From NCBI RefSeq assembly GCF_004359985.1, contig NZ_SMRO01000001.1:1960193-2024192 (forward strand): DNA of 64,000 bases, given 5' to 3'. Below are positions 55,144 to 62,931 of the stretch, in pieces. This DNA is from Paraburkholderia flava (GTDB lineage: Bacteria > Pseudomonadota > Gammaproteobacteria > Burkholderiales > Burkholderiaceae). The notes beneath the pieces were generated by a model that saw only the letters and a program-made list of their open reading frames with translations, did no database searches and had not been told where the DNA came from. The translations under genes and the position numbers were made by a program. How positions within the stretch are numbered: the first letter of the stretch is position 1; every line of letters starts with the position of its first letter.

Positions 55144-55424
55144 GTGCCGATCCACCCGAAAATCGCCGTCCTCGCACGACGAATCAAATTCACGCAAACA
55201 GACAAGGTGTTCGATCACGCGTTCCGGCGTGTGCGGGCTCACATTATTCATCGGCGCTCTTCCACGATTTCAGACATGCCACTGCGTCTGAAAAGATCAA
55301 CGCAGGCGTCGACCTTTTCACTATTAGTGGAGTGTTGGGTCACACAGCAATCATCGTTGCTGTTTCGGACCGCATGAACCTCGTGTTCTTGGGCTTTAAT
55401 GCATCTAAAAGCATCGAGAGGTGA
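55144..55424 (+). pseudogene. Decayed tyrosine recombinase (integrase) C-terminal part
   Basis: The first frame gives HPKIAVLARRIKFTQTDKVF and DHAFRRVR. After a frameshift near 55245 the second frame gives FHDFRHATASEKINAGVDLF followed by TISGVLGHTA, which contains the HxxR box (H55263, R next to H55275) and the LGH block (55335-55343) of phage-type integrases. Beyond LGH the sequence no longer matches, and the nucleophile Tyr region (normally about 9-10 residues later) is absent. The N-terminal two thirds are also missing. It abuts the right attachment-site candidate, as integrase genes of tRNA islands do. Confidence 0.75.
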
Positions 55425-55447
55425 CCTTGTATGGGCTCGTAGTCCGC

Positions 55448-55469
55448 TCGAATCCCGTCCCACCCACCA
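55448..55469 (+). other. Right attachment-site candidate
   Basis: TCGAATCCC, six bases, then CCCACCA: an imperfect repeat of the tRNA 3' end (18 of 22 bases), located just after the integrase remnant. The 30 bases before it (GGGCTCGTAGTCCGC) may also be tRNA-derived. Confidence 0.55.
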
Positions 55470-55553
55470 GTGGTTCGCGTCACCCTCGTCTAAACCCTTC
55501 CTCTTGCAGTCTCTGTCCGATCTCTTCGCGTCAAGTGCTTCCAGGAGCAAACG

Positions 55554-56846
55554 TCACACGGCGCTATCACGCATGAGCCTGTGACGAAGTCCCCGCCCCC
55601 GCACCCACCAATTCACCGCAGCACAAACCACCAACAACCCCCCCGTCACAAAAAACACCTCCCGCAACCCCACAAGCGCCCCGATCTGCCCACCAATCAA
55701 CGGCCCCACAACCTGCCCCGTGAACTGCGCCGACTGCAGATACCCCAGCGTTTTCCCCGAATGATTTTCATCGACCGATTGGCGCACCAGCTTCGCGATC
55801 GACGGCAGCAGACCCGCAATCGTCATCCCCATCACGCCGCGTAGCGCGGCGAGTTGCCACCAGTGCGTGACGAACGCCTGCGGCAGCATCACGAGTCCCG
55901 TCACGACGAGGCAACCGATGATCACGTTCCAGCTGCCGACCCGGTCGGCGAGTGCGCCGAGCCTCGGCGCGGTCAGCATGCTGCCGAACGCGGACGACGC
56001 CATCACGATGCCGGCCACGCGCGTCAGATGATCGTGCGGCACGCCGAGTTGTCCGATGTACACGGTGATGATCGGCTCGATCGACATGTTGGCGAGCAGC
56101 ACCATCATCGCGGTCAGCAGCAGTGCGACGAGAACCGCGCGCCGCGACGCGGTCTCGCGATTACCCGGCGCGGCCACGCGCGCACGCACGTCCACATGCG
56201 GGTCGAAATCTTCGCGGACCAGAAAAATCGTCGCGACCGCAGCGACCGCGATCATCGCGCCGCCGACGAAGAACGTCCCGCGAATGCCGACCCATGCAGG
56301 CAAAAATCCCCCCACCAGCGGACCAATCAGATTACCCGCCAGCGCGCCCGTCGAGAGCACACCGAGCGCCCATCCAGCCCGTTCGCGCGGCGCCTGCGTG
56401 CCGACCATCACGATCGACGCCGACGCATAACCACCGACCAGGCCCGCCACCAGCCGAAGCCCAACAAGCATCGCGACGCTGTGCGCAACGCCGATCAACG
56501 ACATCACGACCGCCATCCCGATCGCCGCGCGAATGAGCATCGGCTTGCGGCCATAGCGATCGGCGAGTCGTCCCCACAGCGGCGCGGTAACCGCAGTACC
56601 CAGGAACGTCGCGCCGAACGCGACGCCCGACCATTGCACGATCGCGGCCGACGACGTCACGCCGAGCTGCTCGACATACAGCGGCAGAAACGGCAGCAGC
56701 ATGCTCAGGCTCACCAGCGTCGTGAACGATCCGAACACGCACACGGCGAGGTTGCGTTTCCAGTACGGCTGATTACGCTCGACGTAACTGGGCCGAACAA
56801 GCGGCGCTGCGGCCGCATCGGCAGGCATATCCAATGAGCGGTTCAT
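55554..56846 (-). CDS. MFS multidrug-type transporter
   Basis: A 430-residue major facilitator with 12 predicted membrane segments. It has the MFS loop motif GRLADRYGRKPMLIR between segments 2 and 3, a second-half echo GALADRVGSWNVI, and GRLxG-type GGYASASIVMVGTQAP RERAGWALG. The arrangement resembles MdtG-like drug exporters. Start ATG at 56844-56846 (MNRSLDMPADAAAAPL). It lies 8 bases after the NTF2-like gene and is last in a three-gene set with the YbfB-type transporter. Substrate unknown. Its 3' end is 85 bases from the island border. Confidence 0.88.
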   Translation of the reverse strand: MNRSLDMPADAAAAPLVRPSYVERNQPYWKRNLAVCVFGSFTTLVSLSMLLPFLPLYVEQLGVTSSAAIVQWSGVAFGATFLGTAVTAPLWGRLADRYGRKPMLIRAAIGMAVVMSLIGVAHSVAMLVGLRLVAGLVGGYASASIVMVGTQAPRERAGWALGVLSTGALAGNLIGPLVGGFLPAWVGIRGTFFVGGAMIAVAAVATIFLVREDFDPHVDVRARVAAPGNRETASRRAVLVALLLTAMMVLLANMSIEPIITVYIGQLGVPHDHLTRVAGIVMASSAFGSMLTAPRLGALADRVGSWNVIIGCLVVTGLVMLPQAFVTHWWQLAALRGVMGMTIAGLLPSIAKLVRQSVDENHSGKTLGYLQSAQFTGQVVGPLIGGQIGALVGLREVFFVTGGLLVVCAAVNWWVRGRGLRHRLMRDSAV

Positions 56847-56853
56847 GATCGGC

Positions 56854-57348
56854 TCACGCACCCGCACCCGCAGACAAATCCACCGGCGCCCCAAAAATCA
56901 TCCGCTGATACTCCGCCAGCAACGCAGGCTCTTCGATCGACCCATGATGATGCACCTGACGCCACACCCCATCGATCTTCACAAACCAGCGCGTCGTGCG
57001 GATGCGCAGATCGATCGTCGTGTCGCCCACCGTGCTGGTGCCTTTCTCGCGCCCCACGAAGATATGCCAGTCGTCGCCACCGTCGCTCGTGAAATCATGG
57101 AACGTCACGTGAACGCTCGCCGGTCCGTTGAACAGTTTCTGATACCCGTCGCGAATCGACGGCCAGCCACGACGAATGCCGCCGATCGGGTTGTCCATGC
57201 TCGGACGTTCGCCATCGGCCCAGTTCGCGGCGAGCGCATCGAGATCGCCATGATTGAACGCGTGGTAGAAGCCGATGAGTGCATCGAGCGGACTGCCGTC
57301 ATCAGCGCGCACTTCGTTGCCGGTGATCTGATCGGGTTTCATGTTCAT
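56854..57348 (-). CDS. NTF2-like (SnoaL-type) protein
   Basis: A 164-residue small protein with the cone-shaped NTF2 fold pattern: DALIGFYHAFNHGDLDALAA, NWADGERPSMDNPIGGIRRG, YQKLFNGPASVHVTFHDF, RTTRWFVKIDGVWRQVHHHG. Members act as isomerases, lyases or binding proteins, and no catalytic residues can be assigned. ATG at 57348 or 57342. It lies between two MFS genes with gaps of 7 bases on each side, so it is co-transcribed and may handle a compound that they transport. Confidence 0.78.
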   Translation of the reverse strand: MNMKPDQITGNEVRADDGSPLDALIGFYHAFNHGDLDALAANWADGERPSMDNPIGGIRRGWPSIRDGYQKLFNGPASVHVTFHDFTSDGGDDWHIFVGREKGTSTVGDTTIDLRIRTTRWFVKIDGVWRQVHHHGSIEEPALLAEYQRMIFGAPVDLSAGAGA

Positions 57349-57355
57349 GATCCTT

Positions 57356-58618
57356 TCAAGGTTGTTCGGTGAGAGAGCGATTACGGTTACTCACAGCGAC
57401 GACAAGATCGATCGCCAGTGCGAGCACCATCGCCGCAGCGCCGATCGAGAACAGCAGCCGGTAGTCGCCGCTACCGTGCGAGAAGACGAAGGACAATCCG
57501 TACGCGGCCACGGCCTGGAACAACGCGAACGCGACAGTCGCCGTGCGCCACGCCGGATCCTGTTGTGACGGATGATGCGCGAGCAGTTCGTGTACTCGTC
57601 CCAGCACGAGCGGAACGGTGCCCGTCACAAAGGCGCCGACGACGACGCTCGACACGATCAGCCACCCACTGCCGAGTCCGAGCGCAGGGATCGCGACGCC
57701 GGCGATCTGCAGCGTGAACGCGATCCGCAGCGCGCGGCCGAAGCCGACGCGATCCGCGAGCACGCCCGCGAGAACCGGTCCGACGGTCGCGCCGATACCG
57801 AACAGTACCCAGTACTCGGCACCGACCTGCAACCCCTTGCCGAGCCCACGCGCGACGAAGTCGACCAGAAAGATCATGTGCGGTACCCAGCCGGCCGCAT
57901 TCAACGCGTACTCGACGTACAGCGCGTACAGCGAACTGGAGCGCGGCGCATGACGTGCATGGGCATGCGTGTCAGCGTGAGCATGAGCGGAGGCCGTCGG
58001 CGCAGCAGCCTGCGTCGGCCAGCCCTTCCACGCGATCGCGGTCAGAATCAGCGACAGCACGCCGAGCCCGATCCACGCGGCACGCAAACCGTTCTGCAGC
58101 AGCAGCGGGACCAGCGTGCCCGACGCCGCGACCCCAACGCCCACGCCCATGAAGATCACACCGCCGGCGAGACCGCGCCGCGACGGCGCGATGTGCGGCA
58201 GCACGGCCGGTGCGGCGAGCACCATCAGCGCACCGCCTGCCATGCCGGACAGAAAGCGCCACACGAAGAACCACGAAAACGAAACCGGGTACGCACACGC
58301 GATGAACGCAAGCGTCGCGAGCACCATCATCGCGCGCAGCGTGGCGACGACGCTCGTGCGGGCGGCGATCGGTCGGCCGAGTAATGCGCCCGCCAGATAA
58401 CCGGCCAGATTGGCCGCGCCGAGATACGCGGCCATCGACGCATCGAACCAGTGCGCGCCGATGATCGCGGGCAGCAACGGCGTGTACGCAAAACGCGCAA
58501 GCCCAATGCCGACGAGGCTGGCGCAAAAGCCGGCCACGGTCGCCCAGCGCGTATTGACGGGCGTTGCATGCGTTCCAGGCTTTCCGGATGTGCGGCGAGA
58601 TGTCGCGATCGTGTTCAT
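57356..58618 (-). CDS. YbfB/YjiJ family MFS transporter
   Basis: A 420-residue transporter with 12 membrane segments. The N-terminal SLVGIGLARFAYTPLLPAII is the hallmark of the YbfB/YjiJ group. The central cytoplasmic loop is His-rich (SAHAHADTHAHARHAP), which may bind metal or be neutral. The function of this group is not settled. Start ATG at 58616-58618. First gene of the set YbfB-NTF2-MFS, divergent from a LysR gene with a long dyad between them. Confidence 0.87.
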   Translation of the reverse strand: MNTIATSRRTSGKPGTHATPVNTRWATVAGFCASLVGIGLARFAYTPLLPAIIGAHWFDASMAAYLGAANLAGYLAGALLGRPIAARTSVVATLRAMMVLATLAFIACAYPVSFSWFFVWRFLSGMAGGALMVLAAPAVLPHIAPSRRGLAGGVIFMGVGVGVAASGTLVPLLLQNGLRAAWIGLGVLSLILTAIAWKGWPTQAAAPTASAHAHADTHAHARHAPRSSSLYALYVEYALNAAGWVPHMIFLVDFVARGLGKGLQVGAEYWVLFGIGATVGPVLAGVLADRVGFGRALRIAFTLQIAGVAIPALGLGSGWLIVSSVVVGAFVTGTVPLVLGRVHELLAHHPSQQDPAWRTATVAFALFQAVAAYGLSFVFSHGSGDYRLLFSIGAAAMVLALAIDLVVAVSNRNRSLTEQP

Positions 58619-58696
58619 GGTCCGATCCTTCACTTCACTCAATTCGATAACTGAAGGCTACGCGCTATCACTAATCCGAAGAACTGAATTGATTTG

Positions 58697-58729
58697 ATAG
58701 CAGCTATCTTATTTGCAGATAGGTGCTAT
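58697..58729. promoter_or_regulatory. Long dyad between the MFS operon and its divergent LysR gene
   Basis: ATAGCAGCTATCT (58697-58709) and AGATAGGTGCTAT (58717-58729) are 13-base arms with one mismatch and a 7-base spacer. It is placed midway in the 212-base divergent gap. A LysR operator controlling both directions is likely. Confidence 0.65.
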
Positions 58730-58830
58730 GCTGAAATTCCGCGCCTGAATCGCTTCCACGGCGACTAGAATCGAACCGTGGCTTCCGACAAAGCTCCCGA
58801 AAACCTTCACCTTACGCGCACTTATTGCAT

Positions 58831-59745
58831 ATGGACGTCGCCGACCTGAAGACATTCGAAGCCGTCGCCCGGCATGGCAGCATGAACAAGGCGGCTTCCG
58901 AACTGCATACCGTTCAATCGAACGTGACTGCGCGCATTCGCGCGCTCGAAGATGAGCTGGGCTTGCCGCTATTCCGCCGCCACGCGCGCGGCGTGATCGT
59001 CACGCCGGCGGGGCAGCGCATGCTGCCGTTCGTCGGACGTATCACGCGGCTGCTTGCCGAGGTGCATGCGGCCGTGCAGGACGATGGCGCACCGTCCGGT
59101 TCGCTGACGCTGGGCGCGCTCGAAACCACGACCGCATTGCGTCTGTCGCCGCTGCTGACCGAGTTCGCGAAGGCATGGCCCGACGTCAGGCTCGTGGTCA
59201 GTGCGGGCACGACGCGCAGGCTCGTGCAGGACGTCGCCGAGTACCGGCTCGAGGGCGCGTTCGTTGCCGGTCCGATTGATCATCCCGATCTGCATCAGGA
59301 AGCGATCTACACAGAAGAACTGGTGCTGGTCGCGAACCCCGGCGTGCGCACGCTGAAAGACTTGACGAAAATCCCCGACCTGAAGACGGTCGTGTTCCAG
59401 TCCGGCTGTTCGTATCGTCAGCGGCTCGAAACGTTTCTGTCGGGGATGGGCATCGTCGCGGTGCGACCGCTCGAATTCGGCTCGCTCGATGCGATCGTCA
59501 GCTGCGTGTCGGCGGGTGTCGGCGTGACGCTGTTGCCGCTGCCGATCGTCGAACCTGCTCGCGACGCGGGCAAGATATCGATCCACAAGTTGCCGCGCGA
59601 AGTCGCGCGCGTGCAGACGCTGTTTATCCGCCGCCGCGATGCGTATGTGTCGAGTGCGATGTCGGAGTTTCTGGAGATGGCGCGACGTCTCTATCGCACG
59701 TCGAATGCGAAGCCAGTGTCTGCAACAGTGAGAAAGGCGGCGTGA
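58831..59745 (+). CDS. LysR-family regulator of the divergent MFS operon
   Basis: A 304-residue LysR protein. HTH: MNKAASELHTVQSNVTARIR, followed by LGLPLFRRHARGVIVTPAGQ. Effector domain from about residue 90 (GSLTLGALETTTALRLSPLL). The ATG at 58831 (MDVADLKTFEAVARHGSM) is the natural start. The C-terminal 35 residues are basic. Divergent placement and the dyad point to control of the YbfB-NTF2-MFS set. Confidence 0.88.
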   Translation: MDVADLKTFEAVARHGSMNKAASELHTVQSNVTARIRALEDELGLPLFRRHARGVIVTPAGQRMLPFVGRITRLLAEVHAAVQDDGAPSGSLTLGALETTTALRLSPLLTEFAKAWPDVRLVVSAGTTRRLVQDVAEYRLEGAFVAGPIDHPDLHQEAIYTEELVLVANPGVRTLKDLTKIPDLKTVVFQSGCSYRQRLETFLSGMGIVAVRPLEFGSLDAIVSCVSAGVGVTLLPLPIVEPARDAGKISIHKLPREVARVQTLFIRRRDAYVSSAMSEFLEMARRLYRTSNAKPVSATVRKAA

Positions 59746-59785
59746 TCGCACTGATCCGCCGCCCGATGCGAGCAATGCAAACGGC

Positions 59786-60709
59786 TTAAGCAGGTTTGCG
59801 CGCGACGACTGTCGGGAACATGCGCGCGCGATCGTCGATGAACGTCATCTCGGTGAAACCCGCGGCTTCAAGTTGCGCACGCGTTTGCGCCTGCGTGCGG
59901 AACGCGCTCCACTTCGCCTCGATGATCTTCACGAACAGCAGGTGCTGCAACCCGAGCAGCGCGGGCGTCACAGCGCTCATGTCCCACGGCGACTCCGGCG
60001 ACAACATCGGCGGCGGCGTCAGGAAGCTCGTCACGAGCCGGCCACCCGGCTTCAGCGCATCGAAGAACTTGCGATACAGCGCGGTCACGCGTTCGTCGTC
60101 GGGTTCGTAGATGTTCAGGCCGTTGCTGGTCAATACGTCCGCCGCGCCGTTCAGATCCATCTCCCATGCATCCGCATGACGCAGCGTCAGTTGCTGCGCG
60201 AGGCCGCGTTCGGTCGCGAGCGAACGTGCGCCGTCGAGCGCGCGCTGATCGAGATCGACACCCAGCAGCGTGGCATCGGGACATGCTGTGTGATCGAGCA
60301 GCAGCAGATCGCCCATCAATCCGCCCGGCACCGACGCGAGCGCGATGCCCGGCTTCAGCATCGCCTGCACTTCGCGACGGAAGATGCCGAAGCGCTCGCG
60401 CGTCGCAAGCACCGCAGGCATCTGTTCGAAGACCTGATATTCGAGGTCCGACACTTCACCGCGTTTCAGCGTGCCCGGTACGTAGGTCACCAGACGATGC
60501 GTCCAGTACGCATCGAGCCCGCGATTGACGAGCAGAAAACGGCCTAGTTCGAACGATGCGAGCTGGTCGACAACGGCAAGCTGCTGCTCGACCGTCGCGC
60601 CGGGCAGATCGCCACCGGCGCGCAGTCGCGCCTTCGCGGCCTCGGCGGCCTGTTCGTACGAACGGTCGGATTGGTCTTCGTGAGAAATCAGTCGATCGGG
60701 AGAGGTCAT
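59786..60709 (-). CDS. Class I SAM-dependent methyltransferase
   Basis: A 307-residue methyltransferase. The SAM-binding motif I region is LASVPGGLMGDLLLLDHTAC (variant of GxGxG), followed by LLGVDLDQRALDGAR (acidic end of strand 2), RHADAWEM, DVLTSNGLNIYEPDD and the methyltransferase-like LKPGGRLVTSFLTPPP. The N-terminal 130 residues are helical and may shape the substrate site. Start ATG at 60707-60709 (MTSPDRLISHEDQSDRSYEQ). Substrate unknown. 55 bases after DoxX, possibly in the same transcript. Confidence 0.82.
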   Translation of the reverse strand: MTSPDRLISHEDQSDRSYEQAAEAAKARLRAGGDLPGATVEQQLAVVDQLASFELGRFLLVNRGLDAYWTHRLVTYVPGTLKRGEVSDLEYQVFEQMPAVLATRERFGIFRREVQAMLKPGIALASVPGGLMGDLLLLDHTACPDATLLGVDLDQRALDGARSLATERGLAQQLTLRHADAWEMDLNGAADVLTSNGLNIYEPDDERVTALYRKFFDALKPGGRLVTSFLTPPPMLSPESPWDMSAVTPALLGLQHLLFVKIIEAKWSAFRTQAQTRAQLEAAGFTEMTFIDDRARMFPTVVARKPA

Positions 60710-60764
60710 CGGCGGTGTCGTCGCTTTTCGAGATAAATCGTGATCATAGCCCGGTGGCGTGTAT

Positions 60765-61223
60765 TCACGCAGCCGTCCGCGCTGGCCCGTCCAGCGCGTA
60801 ACGCCCGCTGCCCTTGACCGCAAAATACAGCGCGACGAATCCCATCAGCACCGGATACTCGATGCCGCGATCGATCCACGGCCACGTCGGTCCGAGCACG
60901 TAGCTGATGCCGATCATTTCCGCGCAGAAGAGCAGCGCAACCGCACGCGTGCGAAAGCCCACCACGAGCATCAATGCGCCGACCGTTTCGAGCAGCATCA
61001 CGAGGAACGCCGCCTGCGGTGCGAACGGCAGACCCATGCCGTTGCGGATCAACGCAATCGACCCGGCCATCGGATCGGCCATCGACCCATGCGATACCCG
61101 GAGCAGCTTCGGCAAGCCGTGCGTGAACAGGATCACGCCGAACGCGACGCGCAGCAGCGCGTAGAACGCAGGTTCGCCACGCTCGATCAAGCGGCGTAGC
61201 GTGGGGCGTGTGTCGTCGTTCAT
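60765..61223 (-). CDS. DoxX family membrane protein
   Basis: A 152-residue protein with four hydrophobic segments: FYALLRVAFGVILFTHGLPK, FLVMLLETVGALMLVVGF, VALLFCAEMIGISYVLGP and YPVLMGFVALYFAVKG. The HGLPK at the end of the first segment and the layout are DoxX-like. The family includes thiosulfate:quinone oxidoreductase subunits and many proteins of unknown role in thiol or oxidative stress. Its start overlaps the DUF3861 stop by 4 bases. Confidence 0.86.
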   Translation of the reverse strand: MNDDTRPTLRRLIERGEPAFYALLRVAFGVILFTHGLPKLLRVSHGSMADPMAGSIALIRNGMGLPFAPQAAFLVMLLETVGALMLVVGFRTRAVALLFCAEMIGISYVLGPTWPWIDRGIEYPVLMGFVALYFAVKGSGRYALDGPARTAA

Positions 61224-61543
61224 TGCGGTGTCCGTTGTCGTTTCGAAGTAGCGGCCGCAGCCGCAGCGCGCGATCTCAGGTTGCCGAGCAATATGCGTAT
61301 TGCCGGCTGAATGTCGGCGAACAACGGATCGTTCCGGTGTGCCTGCGCAACGTGGCTCAACAGCTTGATGCCGAGCGCGAGCGCGTTTGCGTCGTCCGCC
61401 GTGAACCCGGTGCCGGCACCGATGCGCTCGACGATCGCGAGCAGATCGTCGGGATGCCGGACTTCGAACATCAACGACGCATGCTCAGGATCATCGAGCG
61501 GTTCGACACGGATGCGGAAACGGTGACTGTCGTTCGGGTTCAC
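61220..61543 (-). CDS. DUF3861-type small protein
   Basis: A 107-residue cytoplasmic protein starting with GTG (61541-61543), preceded by GGAG. HRFRIRVEPLDDPEHASLMF, EVRHPDDLLAIVERI, DDANALALGIKLLSHVAQAH and DPLFADIQPAIRILL match my memory of DUF3861. The last 15 residues are Ala/Arg/Lys-rich. Function unknown. It is coupled to DoxX and 16 bases after the tautomerase gene. Confidence 0.75.
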   Translation of the reverse strand: MNPNDSHRFRIRVEPLDDPEHASLMFEVRHPDDLLAIVERIGAGTGFTADDANALALGIKLLSHVAQAHRNDPLFADIQPAIRILLGNLRSRAAAAAATSKRQRTPQ

Positions 61544-61559
61544 GGCGTGGTTTCTCCGC

Positions 61560-61778
61560 TTACCTCGACTTCGGCGGAAGCCCCATTTTTTCGAGCGTTA
61601 GTGTTTCGTCGGCGCGTCCCCAGCCGCCGTCGGCGACTTCCTCGACCAGCACCATCGAATACGGACGCGCACGTTCGCCGAAATACTCGACGAACATCGC
61701 GGTCGTGCGATGGATGATCTCTTCCTTGCGGGCGGCATCGATGGTTCCTTCGGGAAACTTGAAGTTGGCGAACGGCAT
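61560..61778 (-). CDS. 4-oxalocrotonate tautomerase-like protein
   Basis: A 72-residue tautomerase beginning MPFANFKFPEGTIDAARKEE, with Pro2, the catalytic base after Met removal. The remainder (HRTTAMFVEYFGERARPYSM, VLVEEVADGGWGRADETL) is of the small 4-OT type. First gene of a three-gene unit (tautomerase, DUF3861, DoxX), divergent from a LysR gene. This organisation is common around stress- or quinone-responsive LysR regulators, but the substrate is unknown. Confidence 0.85.
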   Translation of the reverse strand: MPFANFKFPEGTIDAARKEEIIHRTTAMFVEYFGERARPYSMVLVEEVADGGWGRADETLTLEKMGLPPKSR

Positions 61779-61971
61779 GGTTGTGTCCTTCAGTAGGTGG
61801 CTGACAGGAACCTATTGTTGTCGTGCGGGCCGCGTAGATAAATACCGGAGGATTGCGAATTCAATTCAACGGGGCTCAATAATCGACGTGCGCATACGTG
61901 GGGGTTCGCGTGCTACGGCGGCGATAAATGGTGATAGAGTCAGCCGCACCCCATACTTCCGACACCGCGCC

Positions 61972-62877
61972 ATGGACCGTCTCGACGCGCTCCAACTCTT
62001 CACTCGCATCGTCGAAACAGGCAGCTTCAGCCGCGCTGCCGACATGCTCGACATTCCGCGCGCGACCGCGACCCACGCGATCAAGCAACTGGAAGCGCGA
62101 CTCGGCACCACGCTGCTCGAACGCTCGACGCGGCAGGTGCGCGCGACGCTCGACGGCCAGGCATTCTATGAACGCTGCGTGCACGTGCTCAGCGAACTCG
62201 ACGATGCCGAAGCATCGTTGCAGCACGTCGCATCGAATCCGCGCGGCGTGTTGCGCGTTGACATGCACGGCACGCATGCGACGCGGATCGTGTTGCCGCG
62301 CATCGACGATTTCCGCAGTCGGTATCCGGGCATCGATCTGGTGGTCAGCAGTGGCGACCGGTTGGTCGATCTGGTGCGCGAGGGCGTCGACTGCGTGATT
62401 CGCGGCGGCAATCCGCGCGACTCGACTTTGGTCGCAAGAAGGCTCGCGATGATCCCGCAGGTGATGTGCGCGAGCCCCGAATATCTCGCGTACTTTGGCG
62501 TGCCGCGTCATCCCGATGAATTGCCGTCGCACCAGGCAGTGCGTTTCTTTTCGAGCGCGGGCGGCGTCGATTATCCGTTCGAATTCGTTATCGACGGCGA
62601 GCTTCGTAAGTACGAGATTGGCGGCTGGATGGCGGTGAACGATGCGGAGAACAACGTTGTGTGCGCGCTGCGTGGTTGCGGTCTGATCCAGATTCCGCGT
62701 TTTCACATCGAAGATGAGTTGCGCGACGGCCGGCTCGTCGAGGTGCTGTCGGAATGGGCGAGCCCGGCGCTACCGATTACCGCACTTTATCCGTATCGAC
62801 GGCAGGTGTCGCCGCGCGTTCGTGTGTTTGTGGACTGGTTGCGGGGGTTGTATGAGGAGAAGTTCGGCAGCGTGTGA
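61972..62877 (+). CDS. LysR-family regulator divergent from the tautomerase operon
   Basis: A 301-residue LysR of the large group with N-terminus MDRLDALQLFTRIVETGSFS. HTH: RAADMLDIPRATATHAIKQL, followed by LGTTLLERSTRQVRATLDGQ. The effector domain has RGVLRVDMHGTHATRIVLPR, RLVDLVREGVDCVIRGG and the C-terminal ALYPYRRQVSPRVRVFVDWL. ATG at 61972. A longer in-frame start at 61705 would run through the tautomerase start, so it is rejected. Probable regulator of the divergent genes across a 193-base gap. Confidence 0.88.
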   Translation: MDRLDALQLFTRIVETGSFSRAADMLDIPRATATHAIKQLEARLGTTLLERSTRQVRATLDGQAFYERCVHVLSELDDAEASLQHVASNPRGVLRVDMHGTHATRIVLPRIDDFRSRYPGIDLVVSSGDRLVDLVREGVDCVIRGGNPRDSTLVARRLAMIPQVMCASPEYLAYFGVPRHPDELPSHQAVRFFSSAGGVDYPFEFVIDGELRKYEIGGWMAVNDAENNVVCALRGCGLIQIPRFHIEDELRDGRLVEVLSEWASPALPITALYPYRRQVSPRVRVFVDWLRGLYEEKFGSV

Positions 62878-62931
62878 CGGCGTCGCCCTACGTAAACAGA
62901 TCGGCGAACGACGAACGTCACAAGCACCCCC

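Larger units (their letters stand above)
53164..55469. mobile_element. Small degraded genomic island at the tRNA 3' end
   Basis: About 2.3 kb between the tRNA 3' end and its imperfect copy. Contents are a decayed SRAP-like gene, an intact acyltransferase gene with more A/T at wobble positions than its neighbours, and a decayed tyrosine recombinase next to the right-hand repeat. There is no intact mobility gene, so it is likely immobile now. Confidence 0.6.

Noticed and set aside
57341..58400. Plus-strand frames opposite the YbfB-type transporter
   Set aside because: Arg/Asp-rich antisense shadows without motifs.
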